From a bacterium (lineage in GTDB: Bacteria > Joyebacterota > Joyebacteria > Joyebacterales > Joyebacteraceae): DNA of 64,000 nt. The position numbers and the translations under genes were made by a program. Positions 42,601-52,927 of the stretch are shown in pieces; positions within the stretch are counted from its first letter, which is position 1, and each line of letters begins with the position of its first letter. The notes below the pieces were generated by a model. That model was not told the origin of the DNA. It made no database searches and saw only the letters and a list, made by a program, of their open reading frames with translations. Location of the stretch: positions 1-64,000 of the forward strand of contig JALGZD010000111.1 of the NCBI GenBank assembly GCA_025782395.1. Direction: 5' to 3'.

Positions 42601-44126
42601 CCTCGCTCACTCGTGACTGTGCCCATGTCGGACGAGCCGAGCTCACGGCAGGCGATGAGACGATCGCCCTCGGCGGAAACGTCCCGCTTGGGCGTAGAGA
42701 TGCGCGGTTGAGGGATGGGGGTGTGCGACTGAAGAATGGGGGTGTGCAACTCAGGAATGGGGACGTGCAACTCAGGAATGGGGATGTGCAGCCTGGGGGT
42801 GAGGGCGTGCCGTCCGGATTGGACGTGTGGATCGCTGCCGACGGCTTTGATCTGAATGCAATCGACCCGCTGCCCGGTGAGATGAGGAGACTTAGGGGAG
42901 ACCTGGGTGTGGACGTGCGGTTGACAGGCACGGTCGAGTCACCGCTTCTTGCCGGTTCGCTGGTGGTGTCGGAGTGCGAGGTCAACGGCTACGGTCTCAA
43001 GCGTCCGCTGCACGACATCGAGCTCAGGCTGGCCGCAGCCGATGGAATGACTGTTCTCGAACGCGCCTTCATCGGGCTCGGAGATGGGTCGGTCACAGGT
43101 ACGGGTTTCATCGCAACCGGTGTCTCAGATGTCCCGCATTTCATGATCGACCTCGGCATATCCGGCGCTGAGATCGACATCGATAAGACCATGAAGGGCA
43201 GGTTCGGCGGCAACCTGAGATGGGTTGGGACAACACAGGTCTCTACACTATCGGGGAATGTCGAGGTGGAGAAGATGGAAGTGACGCGGCAAGTGGAGTT
43301 TTCCCGACTCGTCGCGAGAAAGCCCCGGCGCGTGAGCATGGCATCGGCGGACGATCCGCGCAGATCAGTGCATCTCGACGTAGACCTTGCAATCTCGGAC
43401 CCCATGCGGGTTCGGAGCGATCAGGTTCACACGGAACTCACCGGAGGCCTCCATGTGGGAGGAAGCGTGCTTGCTCCCATGCTGTCGGGAGGCGTCTCGG
43501 CTCCCGGAGGGACGTTCCGCTACCTGAGAAACACGTTCTCCATTGAGAGGCTGGATCTGGTCTACTCGGACCCACGTCGGCGCGACCCCTACCTGGGTCT
43601 GACCGGTAGCACGACAGTGAAGAGCCGCTCGGGTGTCTCATACGAGGTCACGGTGTCGTTCGATGGCTTTCTCTCGGGGACGATGCCGGCGCTTACAAGC
43701 TCACCGTCGCTCAGCGAGCCGGACATCATGGCCCTCCTGACGATGGGCGACACCATCGGTGTCATGGCGGGCGGCGGATCCACGGGCGATTCGGCGTCGG
43801 ACAGCTTCAGCTCGCTCGCAAGGTCGGCTTTCGTCGGCAGTCTCTTCGGCATAGCGGAGAGCACCGTGGAGAGATGGCTTCATCTCGATACTGTGGCCGT
43901 TGACAGGGAGGCGCTCGATGAGGGCGATCTGGCTGGGGCGGGGCTCACGCTCGGGAAGCGCTTCGGAGGCGATTTTCGCATCGACTATACCACCGAACTG
44001 GGTCAATTTGCCGGACAGTCGGTCTCAGCCACGTTCAGACTCAGCGACTCGATGTCGCTGGTGACCAGAGCAAGCCAGGAAGGGAATCATGCGGTCGGTC
44101 TCAAGTTCCATCTCAGGTTCCAGTAG
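39669..44126 (+). CDS. tamB: TamB-like (DUF490) inner-membrane-anchored translocation protein
   Basis: 1485 residues, GTG start directly after the previous stop. One N-terminal membrane helix (6-27) is followed by long beta-rich sequence of the AsmA/TamB type (LTIGSLRGNLFNHATLKDV) and the conserved C-terminal DUF490 domain from about 1180 (FRYLRNTFSIERLDLVYSDP, LSEPDIMALLTMGD), ending in the beta-signal-like FHLRF-Q. TamB-like proteins bridge the periplasm and are thought to move phospholipid or help barrel assembly with TamA. The next gene encodes a BamA/TamA-family barrel, so the pair is complete. Two tandem-repeat expansions interrupt the body (residues about 588-609 and 1013-1047). Confidence 0.9.
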   Translation: MRTALKALLIIIAILVVFTVVATMTPVGWSVARSFIEQAVVSGNGLDLTIGSLRGNLFNHATLKDVTLTDPEIGVILSLDELALEYSLPALLGSRILAPDIRIADARVLVEMGEDGRPGGWSRFVGGEVREGETGLGWGICAHVAASNLSGRVISEAEGYDVDLRGIDIDARVDIDARATADAQVYECFDVALAGSANVVFPTMLSPVEAFLSCVVSGDRSSATAEIALESSAIAIEARGGVRACDGSFDAVDVESSADLEALAAVFGWGDMSGEARVTGSIEGPFKSPVWEGKLVSGGAVAGGVEIGRLDSSFRGEGRSIELEKVLASALGGEIEATAVLTMRDQSSGGLWMDARVEATGIDLSSVGKLLASQTMEGTACVDARLSMNPGDLASISGSFDGTVIGLGMADNDFGDVDLSGAACDGEFTLWGSCCDAQLTAAGDLSAGGVSSADLTIEVPDLASMATGFGISDVMGAASAVVRLDGLNDTLRYTGSIDLRGIETPSFVVGDGLTVFSGGRTRAEAGFSALDGTLVGDASVEFGEGYRVTCRFDSTSLAADIIAGSVGLLDVSAQVTGGVVITGNLAVTGDDGAGDDGAGAGGAGDDGVGYDARADGGTARRAAYVVDGNVEALRLSVSGESIELAHPMRFVARPDSLFITETQFAGDFGRVSLGGVFDTKGESSLSAGLDSLNIAAALRLAPEGALLPDARGLATGRVVIEGRADDLHAAADLRMEDLIVEGLALGSVELDAETDSHDLLFDVEARSPFGGKITANGSFPCVTGPGGPVELDPSREFAATAVCSSYALEGGVAFIPALRGRKKLRVDGSMLLVGRADSVSSFNGAGRFDELSATLDVITFSLVDTFEFTVADGDLDLHDLDVEITRMRALGEEAGGRIDVSGGIGSNGQIRLAARTFGLKIGHVARAFLPGMHSPVLGDLDLITLITGSIGDPNVEFAWELSDPLIFGFGFDGFGGNASLTRDCAHVGRAELTAGDETIALGGNVPLGRRDARLRDGGVRLKNGGVQLRNGDVQLRNGDVQPGGEGVPSGLDVWIAADGFDLNAIDPLPGEMRRLRGDLGVDVRLTGTVESPLLAGSLVVSECEVNGYGLKRPLHDIELRLAAADGMTVLERAFIGLGDGSVTGTGFIATGVSDVPHFMIDLGISGAEIDIDKTMKGRFGGNLRWVGTTQVSTLSGNVEVEKMEVTRQVEFSRLVARKPRRVSMASADDPRRSVHLDVDLAISDPMRVRSDQVHTELTGGLHVGGSVLAPMLSGGVSAPGGTFRYLRNTFSIERLDLVYSDPRRRDPYLGLTGSTTVKSRSGVSYEVTVSFDGFLSGTMPALTSSPSLSEPDIMALLTMGDTIGVMAGGGSTGDSASDSFSSLARSAFVGSLFGIAESTVERWLHLDTVAVDREALDEGDLAGAGLTLGKRFGGDFRIDYTTELGQFAGQSVSATFRLSDSMSLVTRASQEGNHAVGLKFHLRFQ
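41432..41494 (+). repeat. In-frame GATGACGGTGCCGG-type minisatellite in tamB
   Basis: Imperfect tandem copies of a 15-base unit (GGCGATGACGGTGCC) encode a Gly/Asp/Ala run (GDDGA units). It lengthens the protein without breaking the frame and has low complexity unlike the rest of the gene. Confidence 0.65.
42705..42809 (+). repeat. In-frame 21-bp tandem repeat, five units, in tamB
   Basis: Five 21-base units encode RLRDGGV, RLKNGGV, QLRNGDV, QLRNGDV and QPGGEGV. The third and fourth units differ by one base (GAC/GAT), showing recent duplication. The repeat extends a beta-strand region between two ordinary TamB-like stretches. Confidence 0.8.
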
Positions 44127-45957
44127 AGGCTTGCATTTGCGGAGGAGCCGCGACTGTGTCCAGGTCTTCCTGGCCGCGGTCGTGATCGTCGCACTCGTAT
44201 CCGATGCGACGTCGCTCTGCAGAGGAAGCAGCCTGAGGAAGTTCGAAAGGGAGCGCGCGCTGCGAGATGGGCCGATCGTTGAAGATGTGCGCTTCATCGG
44301 CGTGGAAGCGTTCGATGAGAGCACCCTGCTTGAATACATGGCGATCCATCCGAGTGGTTTTATGGAGCAAGTGAGATTCGACCCCGGCGTCCTCGAACAG
44401 GATCTCGTGAACCTGGCTCTTTTCTACAACACCAGGGGGTATCTGGAGGCGGATCTCTGGGTAGAGGACACTGCTCTATCGGCCGAATCGACGAGGATAA
44501 CCATTCTGATCAGCGTGCACGAAGGCGATGGCTGGATCATCAGTGATGTTACTCTGCACGGGAACGTCGACATAGCAGAGGACTACCTTCGCTCGCTTCT
44601 TGCCGTGACAGAAGCGACTCCGCTTCTCTCGAACGGTCTTGCGCGCGACCGGCGCGCGATCCTGAATCATTACGCGCGGCTGTCATATCTCGATGCGCAC
44701 GTCGAGCAGACCGTGACACGGGACGACGTCGCGCGAACAGCGAGCGTCAGCTATGACATCGTGGAGGGAGAGCGCGTACGCATCTCCGGCATCAGGATTC
44801 ACGGCGACGACAAGACCCGGAAGTTCGTGATCGAACGGGAGCTTACGTTCGAGGAGGGCGAGTACTTCGACGTGGACAAGATCGGCGAGAGCCAGGCGAA
44901 GCTCTACAGGACAGGGCTCTTCAACTCGGTCTGGATGGAGCCGGCGAGAGAAGAGACCGGGACGAGCGAGAGGGGACTCGATATCCGGGTCAATGAACGC
45001 CGGAGCGTGTCTCTCGACCTATCAGTCGGGTACGCAACGATAGACGGCCCGGAAGCAACGGCATTACTTGTCAACCGGAACGTGCAGGGACAGGCAACGC
45101 GCCTCGAGTTCCACGGATACTTGAGCCGCCTCCAGCGCGCCGCCGGAGCCTCGGCCGGGGATCCGTGGTTCCTGGGTCTTCCCGTTGCCGGTGAGCTCTC
45201 GATCGACTACCTCTGGAGTGACGAAGAGGCATACATTGCCGAGATGGAGAGAGCCGCTTTCTTCCTGACCAGGAAGATCGGATCGGCGCTTACTCTCAGG
45301 AGCGGATACGAATTCCAACGGAACATGGTGTTTGAGGCCACCGATGAGGACAGCGATCTGGGAACCAACTACACGACCGACCTGCTCGTCGCCGCCACGC
45401 ACGATACTCGGGACGATGTCCTTGACCCCGAGCGTGGCATGCTCACCGGCGTCGAGTTCGGACTTGCCAGCTCGCTCCTGGGCGGCACGAACGATTTCAC
45501 TAGAACCGAGTTTATCTGGCGAGGCTACAAGAAGGTCTGGAGACACAGAATAGTCGCTTTGGCCGGCCACGTCGGGTGGATCCGCCCGCAGGAAAATGAC
45601 GATGTGCCCGTCAACGAGCGCTTCTTCGCCGGCGGCGACGGTTCAGTCCGCGGATTCGACCGGAACTCCCTGGGACCTGCGGGCGAGGACGGCGAGGCGA
45701 CAGGTGGGCTCGGGCTGCTCGAACTCCGCGCCGAGGCTCGTTTCCCGCTGTTCAGGCGGCTCAGAATGGTGGCCATTCTCGATGCCGGCCAGGTGTTCGA
45801 CGATTTCCGGGCGATCAGGCCATCGGATCTCGCCATCGGAGCAGGTGGCGGTCTCAGGTATCACGCGGGACTCTGGATAGTACGTCTGGATGTCGTGGCG
45901 CCGGTGACCGAGCCGGGACCGACCAGGTTCTACTTCGGAATAGGGCAGGCCTTCTAG
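44089..45957 (+). CDS. TamA/BamA-family outer membrane protein
   Basis: 622 residues if translation starts at 44089, which overlaps tamB by 38 bases; a TTG at 44131 just after the tamB stop would give a cleaner signal peptide (LRRSRDCVQVFLAAVVIVAL). Residues about 60-300 contain three POTRA domains (GPIVEDVRFIGVEAF, GWIISDVTLHGNVDI, RVRISGIRIHGDDKT). The rest is the Omp85 barrel with the conserved RFFAGGDGSVRGF motif (RGF box) and LGLLELRAEARFPLF, ending in aromatic GIGQAF. It should sit in the outer membrane and work with the TamB protein encoded upstream in transport or assembly across the envelope. Confidence 0.9.
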   Translation: MRSVSSSISGSSRGLHLRRSRDCVQVFLAAVVIVALVSDATSLCRGSSLRKFERERALRDGPIVEDVRFIGVEAFDESTLLEYMAIHPSGFMEQVRFDPGVLEQDLVNLALFYNTRGYLEADLWVEDTALSAESTRITILISVHEGDGWIISDVTLHGNVDIAEDYLRSLLAVTEATPLLSNGLARDRRAILNHYARLSYLDAHVEQTVTRDDVARTASVSYDIVEGERVRISGIRIHGDDKTRKFVIERELTFEEGEYFDVDKIGESQAKLYRTGLFNSVWMEPAREETGTSERGLDIRVNERRSVSLDLSVGYATIDGPEATALLVNRNVQGQATRLEFHGYLSRLQRAAGASAGDPWFLGLPVAGELSIDYLWSDEEAYIAEMERAAFFLTRKIGSALTLRSGYEFQRNMVFEATDEDSDLGTNYTTDLLVAATHDTRDDVLDPERGMLTGVEFGLASSLLGGTNDFTRTEFIWRGYKKVWRHRIVALAGHVGWIRPQENDDVPVNERFFAGGDGSVRGFDRNSLGPAGEDGEATGGLGLLELRAEARFPLFRRLRMVAILDAGQVFDDFRAIRPSDLAIGAGGGLRYHAGLWIVRLDVVAPVTEPGPTRFYFGIGQAF

Positions 45958-46036
45958 CATCGTAGCCACAAAGGATGCTCTCGCTCCAGAGCTGCGGGGG
46001 ACATGGTCTGAGCTTGGACGCAGTCCCAGTTTTCGG

Positions 46037-46065
46037 TTGCCAACCAGGCCTCTGAAACCTACTAT
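46037..46065 (+). promoter_or_regulatory. Sigma-70-type promoter of groEL
   Basis: TTGCCA and TACTAT are spaced by 17 bases, 77 bases before the groEL start. No CIRCE inverted repeat (TTAGCACTC/GAGTGCTAA) is visible, so HrcA control is not supported. Confidence 0.6.
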
Positions 46066-46127
46066 ATAGGTTCGTATTGGACGCCGGTGATGTGGCAACG
46101 TGCTTTCATACAGGTTCTATGGTCTGA

Positions 46128-47783
<1,656 letters not shown>

Positions 47784-47825
47784 CACCCGGGGGCTCTTGC
47801 TCCGGATGACAACCGAATAGCGGAC

Positions 47826-48210
47826 CAAAGGCTGCGAAGGAGAGGAGTAGACCGGAGGGCGCCCGAGAGAGAGGGACTCCATGGCTGGGAGAGTCCCGGG
47901 TAGCGCCGGTCGAAAGTCGCTCTGGAGCCGCCGGGTTGAACGGACCCCGGCGCGACCGTGCGTCGCGCATCGCGAGTCACTTCGAGGTGACGGAAAGTCC
48001 TGGTAGACCCGGACGGGTGGGCCCGTCACAGCCTCAATTGAGAGCCGGACCGTCCCGAAGCAAATGGACGGCGTGGGCCTCGCACGATGAGGGGCCCAAC
48101 GGTGCAGGACGATTTCTGTCGACCGGCACGCCGGAACCTCGGGATGGTACCGCGGGAGGATTGCATGAGGTCCTCTCGTTCCTGGGATGGAACGAGAGGA
48201 CCTTTGTTAT
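47826..48210 (+). promoter_or_regulatory. T-box riboswitch upstream of valS, valine specifier GTC
   Basis: The T-box core GGGATGGTACCGCGGG (48141-48156) contains the UGGU bulge that pairs with a tRNA ACCA end. ACCTC before it and GAGGT after it form the antiterminator. The competing terminator is a perfect 15-bp stem (arms 48168-48182 and 48189-48203) followed by TTGTTAT. Stem I is visible upstream: GACCGG (47850-47855) pairs with CCGGTC (47906-47911), AGAGAG and a GGGACTC/GAGTCCC hairpin form the distal part, and GTC at 47916-47918 in GAAAGTCGC is the specifier, a valine codon. Uncharged tRNA-Val should switch on the synthetase gene. Confidence 0.9.
48168..48203 (+). terminator. T-box intrinsic terminator hairpin
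   Basis: Perfect 15-bp arms flank TGGGAT, followed by TTGTTAT. The 5' arm shares GAGGT with the antiterminator, so the two structures exclude each other. Confidence 0.85.
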
Positions 48211-48260
48211 GCGCCGGTCATGCGGCATGGCATCTACACAGAAGAGCGAGAGGACGGACA

Positions 48261-50765
48261 ATGAAGCTTCCCAAGCGATACGATCCCAAGACCGCTGAAC
48301 CGAAGTGGCAGCAATTCTGGGACGAGAAGGGGCTCTTTCGTTTCGACCGGTTCCCCGATCGACCGATCTACAGTATAGATACACCGCCCCCGACAGTCTC
48401 CGGGAGGATCCACATCGGCCATGTCTTCAGCTACGTTCAGACTGAGGTGATCGCGCGCTTCTGGAGGATGAGGGGCTTCAACGTCTACTACCCGTTCGGG
48501 TACGACGACAACGGTCTACCGAGCGAACGACTGGTCGAGAAGGAGAAGGGCGTCAAGGCAACCGACGTCGGACGGGAGAAGTTCGTTCAGATGTGCCTCG
48601 AACTCACGAAGGAGTACGAGAAGGAGTTCAGCACGTTCTGGAAGAGCGTGGGGCTGTCGGTCGATTGGAGCCAGGACTACTCGACCATCGATCCGAAATC
48701 GCAGCGCATTTCGCAGCGGTCGTTCATCGATCTCTATCGAAAGGGCCGTGCCTACACGCGTGAGGCGCCGACCCTCTGGTGCCCCGAGTGCCACACAGCC
48801 ATCGCACAGGCGGAGATCGAGGACGCTGAACGCGACACCGTCTTCTATGACGTGGTCTTCAAGCTCGGTGATCGCGATCTCACCATCTCAACGACGAGGC
48901 CTGAACTGCTTCCCGCGTGCGTAGCCATGTTTGCGCACCCTCGTGATGAGCGCTATGCCGAGCTCGTCGGGAAGAAGGCCACCGTTCCCATTTTCGGTCA
49001 CGAGGTGCCGATCCTGACGGACGAGAGGGCGGATCCTGAGAAGGGGACCGGTCTCGTGATGTGCTGTACGTTCGGCGATACGACCGACATCGCGTGGTGG
49101 CAGGAGCACGGACTCGAGACGCGGATCGTCATCGACGACGGCGGCCACATGAATGAGCTGGCACCGGGCTATGAGGGTCTCTACATCAAGAAGGCTCGCA
49201 AGAGGATCGTCGAAGATCTTGAGCAAGCTGGCCTCCTGAAAGACCAGCAGTCGATAAGCCATGCCGTCAACACCCACGAACGCTGCGGAACCGAGATAGA
49301 GTTCTCCGTGGCGCACCAGTGGTTCATACGCGTGCTTGATATCAAGGATGAGATCATCGCGGCCGGGGCGAAGGTTGCATGGCGCCCCGACTACATGGAA
49401 GTGCGTTTCCGGAACTGGGTCGAGAACCTCAAGTGGGACTGGTGCATATCGCGACAGCGCTACTACGGGGTTCCGTTTCCCGTCTGGACGTGCTCGAACT
49501 GTGGTGAGGTCATCTTGGCCGATGAGTCGCAGCTTCCGGTCGACCCGACAGTCACCGACCCGCCCGTCGACGTGTGTCCGAAGTGTGGAGAAAGCGAGTT
49601 TGAGCCTGAGCGCGACATCATGGATACATGGATGACGTCGTCGTGCACGCCGTTCCTGAATGTCCGGTGGCGCGAGGAGGATTCGAGACTCGAGCGCTTT
49701 GTGAAGAGCGAGAACGGGACGGAGTACCTCATGGACATGCGGCCTCAGGCGCACGACATCATCCGCACGTGGGCGTTCTATACGGTCGTAAAGAGCGTGC
49801 TCAACGAGGAGAAGATCCCGTGGCGCACGGCCATGATCTCGGGTCACGTGCTGCATCCCGACAGGGCGAAGATATCGAAATCGAAGAACAGGGGCAGCCA
49901 CTCGCCGACAGCCGTCATAGAAGAACGCTCAGCCGATGCGACTCGCTACTGGGCCTGTTCGAGCCGGCTCGGCACCGATACCGTCTTCTCGTATGACCTC
50001 TTCGACGCTGGAAAGCGCTTCGTCGTGAAGCTATGGAATGCCTCCAAGTTCGCCATCATGCGACTCGAGGATTTCGACGCGGATGCGCCGCGAGAGCTGG
50101 GCGTTCCCGACAGATGGCTTCTCGCTCGATTCGCCGCGGCCGCCGATCGCGCGACGCGTAGCTTTGAAATCGGTGATTACAACGGAGCACTCGATGCGGT
50201 AGAGCGTTTCTTCTGGCACGATCTTTGTGACAATTTCATCGAGATCGCGAAGAAACGGCTCTACGGAGATGAGGGCTACGACGATGCGGCCAGGCGCGGG
50301 GCGCAGTATGCTCTGTATCATGCGCTTCTCGGCGTTCTCAAGATGGTGGCGCCCGTCATGCCGCACATCACCGAAGAGATCTACTCGCTTTTCTTTGTGG
50401 AAGAAGAGGGTGTGGAGTCGATCCACATTGCGGCGTGGCCGGAACCTCCTCAGGAATGGCGTGATCAGGCTGCGCTCGAGTCGGGTGAGCTTGCTCTGGC
50501 CATCATCGAGGGAATGAGGAAGATCAAGTCGACGAGCAAGGTGTCTGTGGCGACGCCCGTCGGTATTCTCAGAATCGCCGCGAGTCAGGAGCTGTGGGAG
50601 AAGATCAAGCAGTTGACCGGCGAGCTTAGGGACGTCTCGAACGCGGACGCAGTCGAGCACGTGCTCTGGAACGGCGCCGCCGAATCGCCGCCGGGAGACG
50701 GTTTCGTAGGCACGGACGAGGCCGGTATCATGATCTCCGCAGAGCTCAAGGAGGTGCAGTCCTAG
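48261..50765 (+). CDS. valS: Valyl-tRNA synthetase, archaeal-type
   Basis: 834 residues from the ATG at 48261 (GAGAGGAC upstream). Class I motifs are HIGH (51-54) and KISKS (537-541). The editing domain occupies about 170-340 (STTRPELLPACVAMFAHP). Zinc-finger pairs CSNCGE and CPKCGE follow. MRPQAHDIIRTWAFYTVV before KISKS is the form seen in archaeal and rickettsial ValRS, whereas ordinary bacterial enzymes have another sequence there and a C-terminal coiled coil, missing here. It charges tRNA-Val and edits threonine. Its T-box leader provides control by valine supply. The next gene starts at the base after its stop. Confidence 0.95.
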   Translation: MKLPKRYDPKTAEPKWQQFWDEKGLFRFDRFPDRPIYSIDTPPPTVSGRIHIGHVFSYVQTEVIARFWRMRGFNVYYPFGYDDNGLPSERLVEKEKGVKATDVGREKFVQMCLELTKEYEKEFSTFWKSVGLSVDWSQDYSTIDPKSQRISQRSFIDLYRKGRAYTREAPTLWCPECHTAIAQAEIEDAERDTVFYDVVFKLGDRDLTISTTRPELLPACVAMFAHPRDERYAELVGKKATVPIFGHEVPILTDERADPEKGTGLVMCCTFGDTTDIAWWQEHGLETRIVIDDGGHMNELAPGYEGLYIKKARKRIVEDLEQAGLLKDQQSISHAVNTHERCGTEIEFSVAHQWFIRVLDIKDEIIAAGAKVAWRPDYMEVRFRNWVENLKWDWCISRQRYYGVPFPVWTCSNCGEVILADESQLPVDPTVTDPPVDVCPKCGESEFEPERDIMDTWMTSSCTPFLNVRWREEDSRLERFVKSENGTEYLMDMRPQAHDIIRTWAFYTVVKSVLNEEKIPWRTAMISGHVLHPDRAKISKSKNRGSHSPTAVIEERSADATRYWACSSRLGTDTVFSYDLFDAGKRFVVKLWNASKFAIMRLEDFDADAPRELGVPDRWLLARFAAAADRATRSFEIGDYNGALDAVERFFWHDLCDNFIEIAKKRLYGDEGYDDAARRGAQYALYHALLGVLKMVAPVMPHITEEIYSLFFVEEEGVESIHIAAWPEPPQEWRDQAALESGELALAIIEGMRKIKSTSKVSVATPVGILRIAASQELWEKIKQLTGELRDVSNADAVEHVLWNGAAESPPGDGFVGTDEAGIMISAELKEVQS

Positions 50766-51797
50766 ATGCTGCCCGTGCGGCCGAACATTCTGGTGATCGA
50801 AACGGGTCTTCTCGGCGAGCTCTTTGTCGTGACTCCGGCACTGAGAGCGATTCGGCGGGCGTACCCGGAGGGGCGCGTAACAGCACTGGTAAGCCCAGGA
50901 TCGGCGGCTATCCTCAAGGGTAATCCGGGCGTGCAACGCATGTTACCCTTGAGCAGGGAAGAGCGGCGGGGGATGGGGGCCTTGCGTGTGGCGTCGTGGA
51001 TTCGCGCTCAGCACTTCGACGCTGCATTCGTATTCCACACGTCATTCCGAAGCGCCCTCACGGTGGCCATGAGCCGCGTACGGATCCGCGCCGGCCTTTC
51101 GTGCGAGGGGCGCAGGCCTCTTTTGACGCACGCAGTTCCGAGGGATAGAGACGCCTACGAGGTGGATGAACATCTTCGGGTTGTTGGACTGCTCGGCATT
51201 GAGCCGGACGGGAGAGAACTGGATCTGTTCCTGACGGAAGAGGAGCGGTGCGAGGCGGAAGAGCTTCTCTCTCGCGCGGGCGTGGAAGGAGTGCTTGTCG
51301 GTCTCCACCCGGGCGCAAGCCGCGATATCCGTCGCTGGCCCGCCGAGCGGTTCGCAGAACTGGGGCTCCGAGTGGTGAGTGAGCTCAAGGCAACGCCCGT
51401 TTTCTTCTTCGGGCCGGGAGAGCAGGATCTCGCTGAACTGATTGTGAAGGCCCACAAGGCCAACGGGTCCGCAGATCCGCTTGTCATCTTCCCCAGGAGC
51501 GTCCGCGCATTGGGTGCTCTGTTTCAGCGAATGGGTGCCGTCGTTACGAACAACACCGGCCCGATGCATGTCGCAGCGGCCGTCCGCATACCGGGAGTAT
51601 TCATCCACGGTCCGACTCCCGTGACGCGGTGGCATCCGCCGGGAGACATGTACGTGAGTGTACACTCTCAAAATATCGCCTGCCGTCCGTGCGACGCGTC
51701 TCATTGTAAAATGAAGAGCCTCCTCTGCATGGAGGCTGTAACGACTGATGAAGTGTTCAAGGGATTGACGAGCGTACTGGGCGGGCAGACACGATGA
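50766..51797 (+). CDS. Glycosyltransferase family 9 (heptosyltransferase-like)
   Basis: 343 residues, starting directly after valS. GT9 pattern: NILVIETGLLGELFVVTPAL at the N-terminus (the usual R.DR.GD.. is degenerate, reading ETGLLGE), VGLHPGASRDIRRWPAERFAELG in the donor-binding half, and VVTNNTGPMHVAAAVRIPGVFIHGP near the end. GT9 enzymes add heptose or similar sugars from nucleotide donors to lipopolysaccharide core at the inner membrane. CRPCDASHCK near the C-terminus is a Cys cluster found in many GT9 members. The 4-base overlap with the next glycosyltransferase suggests joint action on a surface glycan. Confidence 0.88.
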   Translation: MLPVRPNILVIETGLLGELFVVTPALRAIRRAYPEGRVTALVSPGSAAILKGNPGVQRMLPLSREERRGMGALRVASWIRAQHFDAAFVFHTSFRSALTVAMSRVRIRAGLSCEGRRPLLTHAVPRDRDAYEVDEHLRVVGLLGIEPDGRELDLFLTEEERCEAEELLSRAGVEGVLVGLHPGASRDIRRWPAERFAELGLRVVSELKATPVFFFGPGEQDLAELIVKAHKANGSADPLVIFPRSVRALGALFQRMGAVVTNNTGPMHVAAAVRIPGVFIHGPTPVTRWHPPGDMYVSVHSQNIACRPCDASHCKMKSLLCMEAVTTDEVFKGLTSVLGGQTR

Positions 51798-52927
51798 CGG
51801 ATCGCTCCGATCGCCGGATGTCTATTCTGCACCTGATAGAGGCTCCTCAATGGACGGGCGCCATGTCGCAGACGCTGGAACTCGTTCTGGGGCTCAGGAA
51901 GCGGGGTCACCGGGTGGCTCTCGCGTGCACGCCCGGCAGCATTCTCGAGCAGCGCGCGCGAGATGCCGGAGTGGATGTCGTTGGCATGGAGATGCGCTCC
52001 GAACTCAACCCGGCTACCATAGCCAGACTCGTCTGGATGGTATGGACGCGCCGCGTCGACATCATTCACGCTCACCGAGCCCATGCTCACTCCCTCGGGT
52101 TGCTCGCGTCCGCGCTTACGGGGCGACCGTTCCTGGTCTCACGTCGAGTCTCCTTTAAGCCGAAGCAAAACTGGGGAAGTCGCGTCAAGTATACGAACCG
52201 GCGCGTCACGCGGATCACGGCGGTCTCGCAGGCCGTGAAGAAGACTCTCGTGGATTTCGGGGTTCGCCCTGAGACTGTTGAGGTTATCTACAGCGGATCG
52301 GATCCGACACGCTATGGCCCCGATTCCGACGGCACGCGCATCCGCCGGGAGTTCGGGATAGCTCCGGATGTCCCTCTTGTCGGCAAGGTCGCCAACTTCT
52401 ACCACGGCTGGAAGGGGCACGACACGTTCCTTGATGCGGCACGGAAGGTGATGGTTGATGTTCCTGACACCCGCTTTCTCCTGGTCGGGCACAGGACCGA
52501 TGGAGAGAAAATGCGCGAGCTGATCTCACGCTTCGGTCTGTCTGACAGAGTGATAGCAGCCGGTTATCGAACCGACGTGCCTGATATTCTCGCGGCGCTC
52601 GATGTGTCGGTGAACTGTCCGAGAGCAGGAGAGGGGTTGTCCGGCGCCGTGCGCGAGTCGCTCGCCGTTGGAAGGCCCGTCGTGGCAACGGACGTAGGCG
52701 GCAATCGCGAACTCGTCAGGGACGGGGAGACTGGTCTTCTCGTACCGCCGGAGGACGCGACTGCGCTTGCCGAGGCCGTCGTGCGCCTTCTTTGGGACGG
52801 AGATCTTGCCGCGGGACTTGCGGCGAACGGCGCCCGCTTCGTCAGGGAGAATCTGACGATCGATCGCATGGTTGAGACGACGGAACGACTCTACAGAGAC
52901 GTGCTTGCAGAGGCGATGAGCCGATGA
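51794..52927 (+). CDS. Glycosyltransferase family 4
   Basis: 377 residues with two Rossmann domains (GT-B). The N-terminal half has the GT4 acceptor region (MSILHLIEAPQWTGAMSQTLE, where the usual GG loop is absent). The C-terminal donor half has VGKVANFYHGWKGHDTFL, LVGHRTDGEKM, and the EX7E-like site in CPRAGEGLSGAVRESLAVGRPV followed by ATDVGGNRELV and GLLVPPED. It transfers a sugar from a nucleotide-sugar, most likely to lipopolysaccharide core or another surface glycan together with the GT9 gene. It overlaps its neighbours on both sides by 4 bases. Confidence 0.9.
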   Translation: MTDRSDRRMSILHLIEAPQWTGAMSQTLELVLGLRKRGHRVALACTPGSILEQRARDAGVDVVGMEMRSELNPATIARLVWMVWTRRVDIIHAHRAHAHSLGLLASALTGRPFLVSRRVSFKPKQNWGSRVKYTNRRVTRITAVSQAVKKTLVDFGVRPETVEVIYSGSDPTRYGPDSDGTRIRREFGIAPDVPLVGKVANFYHGWKGHDTFLDAARKVMVDVPDTRFLLVGHRTDGEKMRELISRFGLSDRVIAAGYRTDVPDILAALDVSVNCPRAGEGLSGAVRESLAVGRPVVATDVGGNRELVRDGETGLLVPPEDATALAEAVVRLLWDGDLAAGLAANGARFVRENLTIDRMVETTERLYRDVLAEAMSR

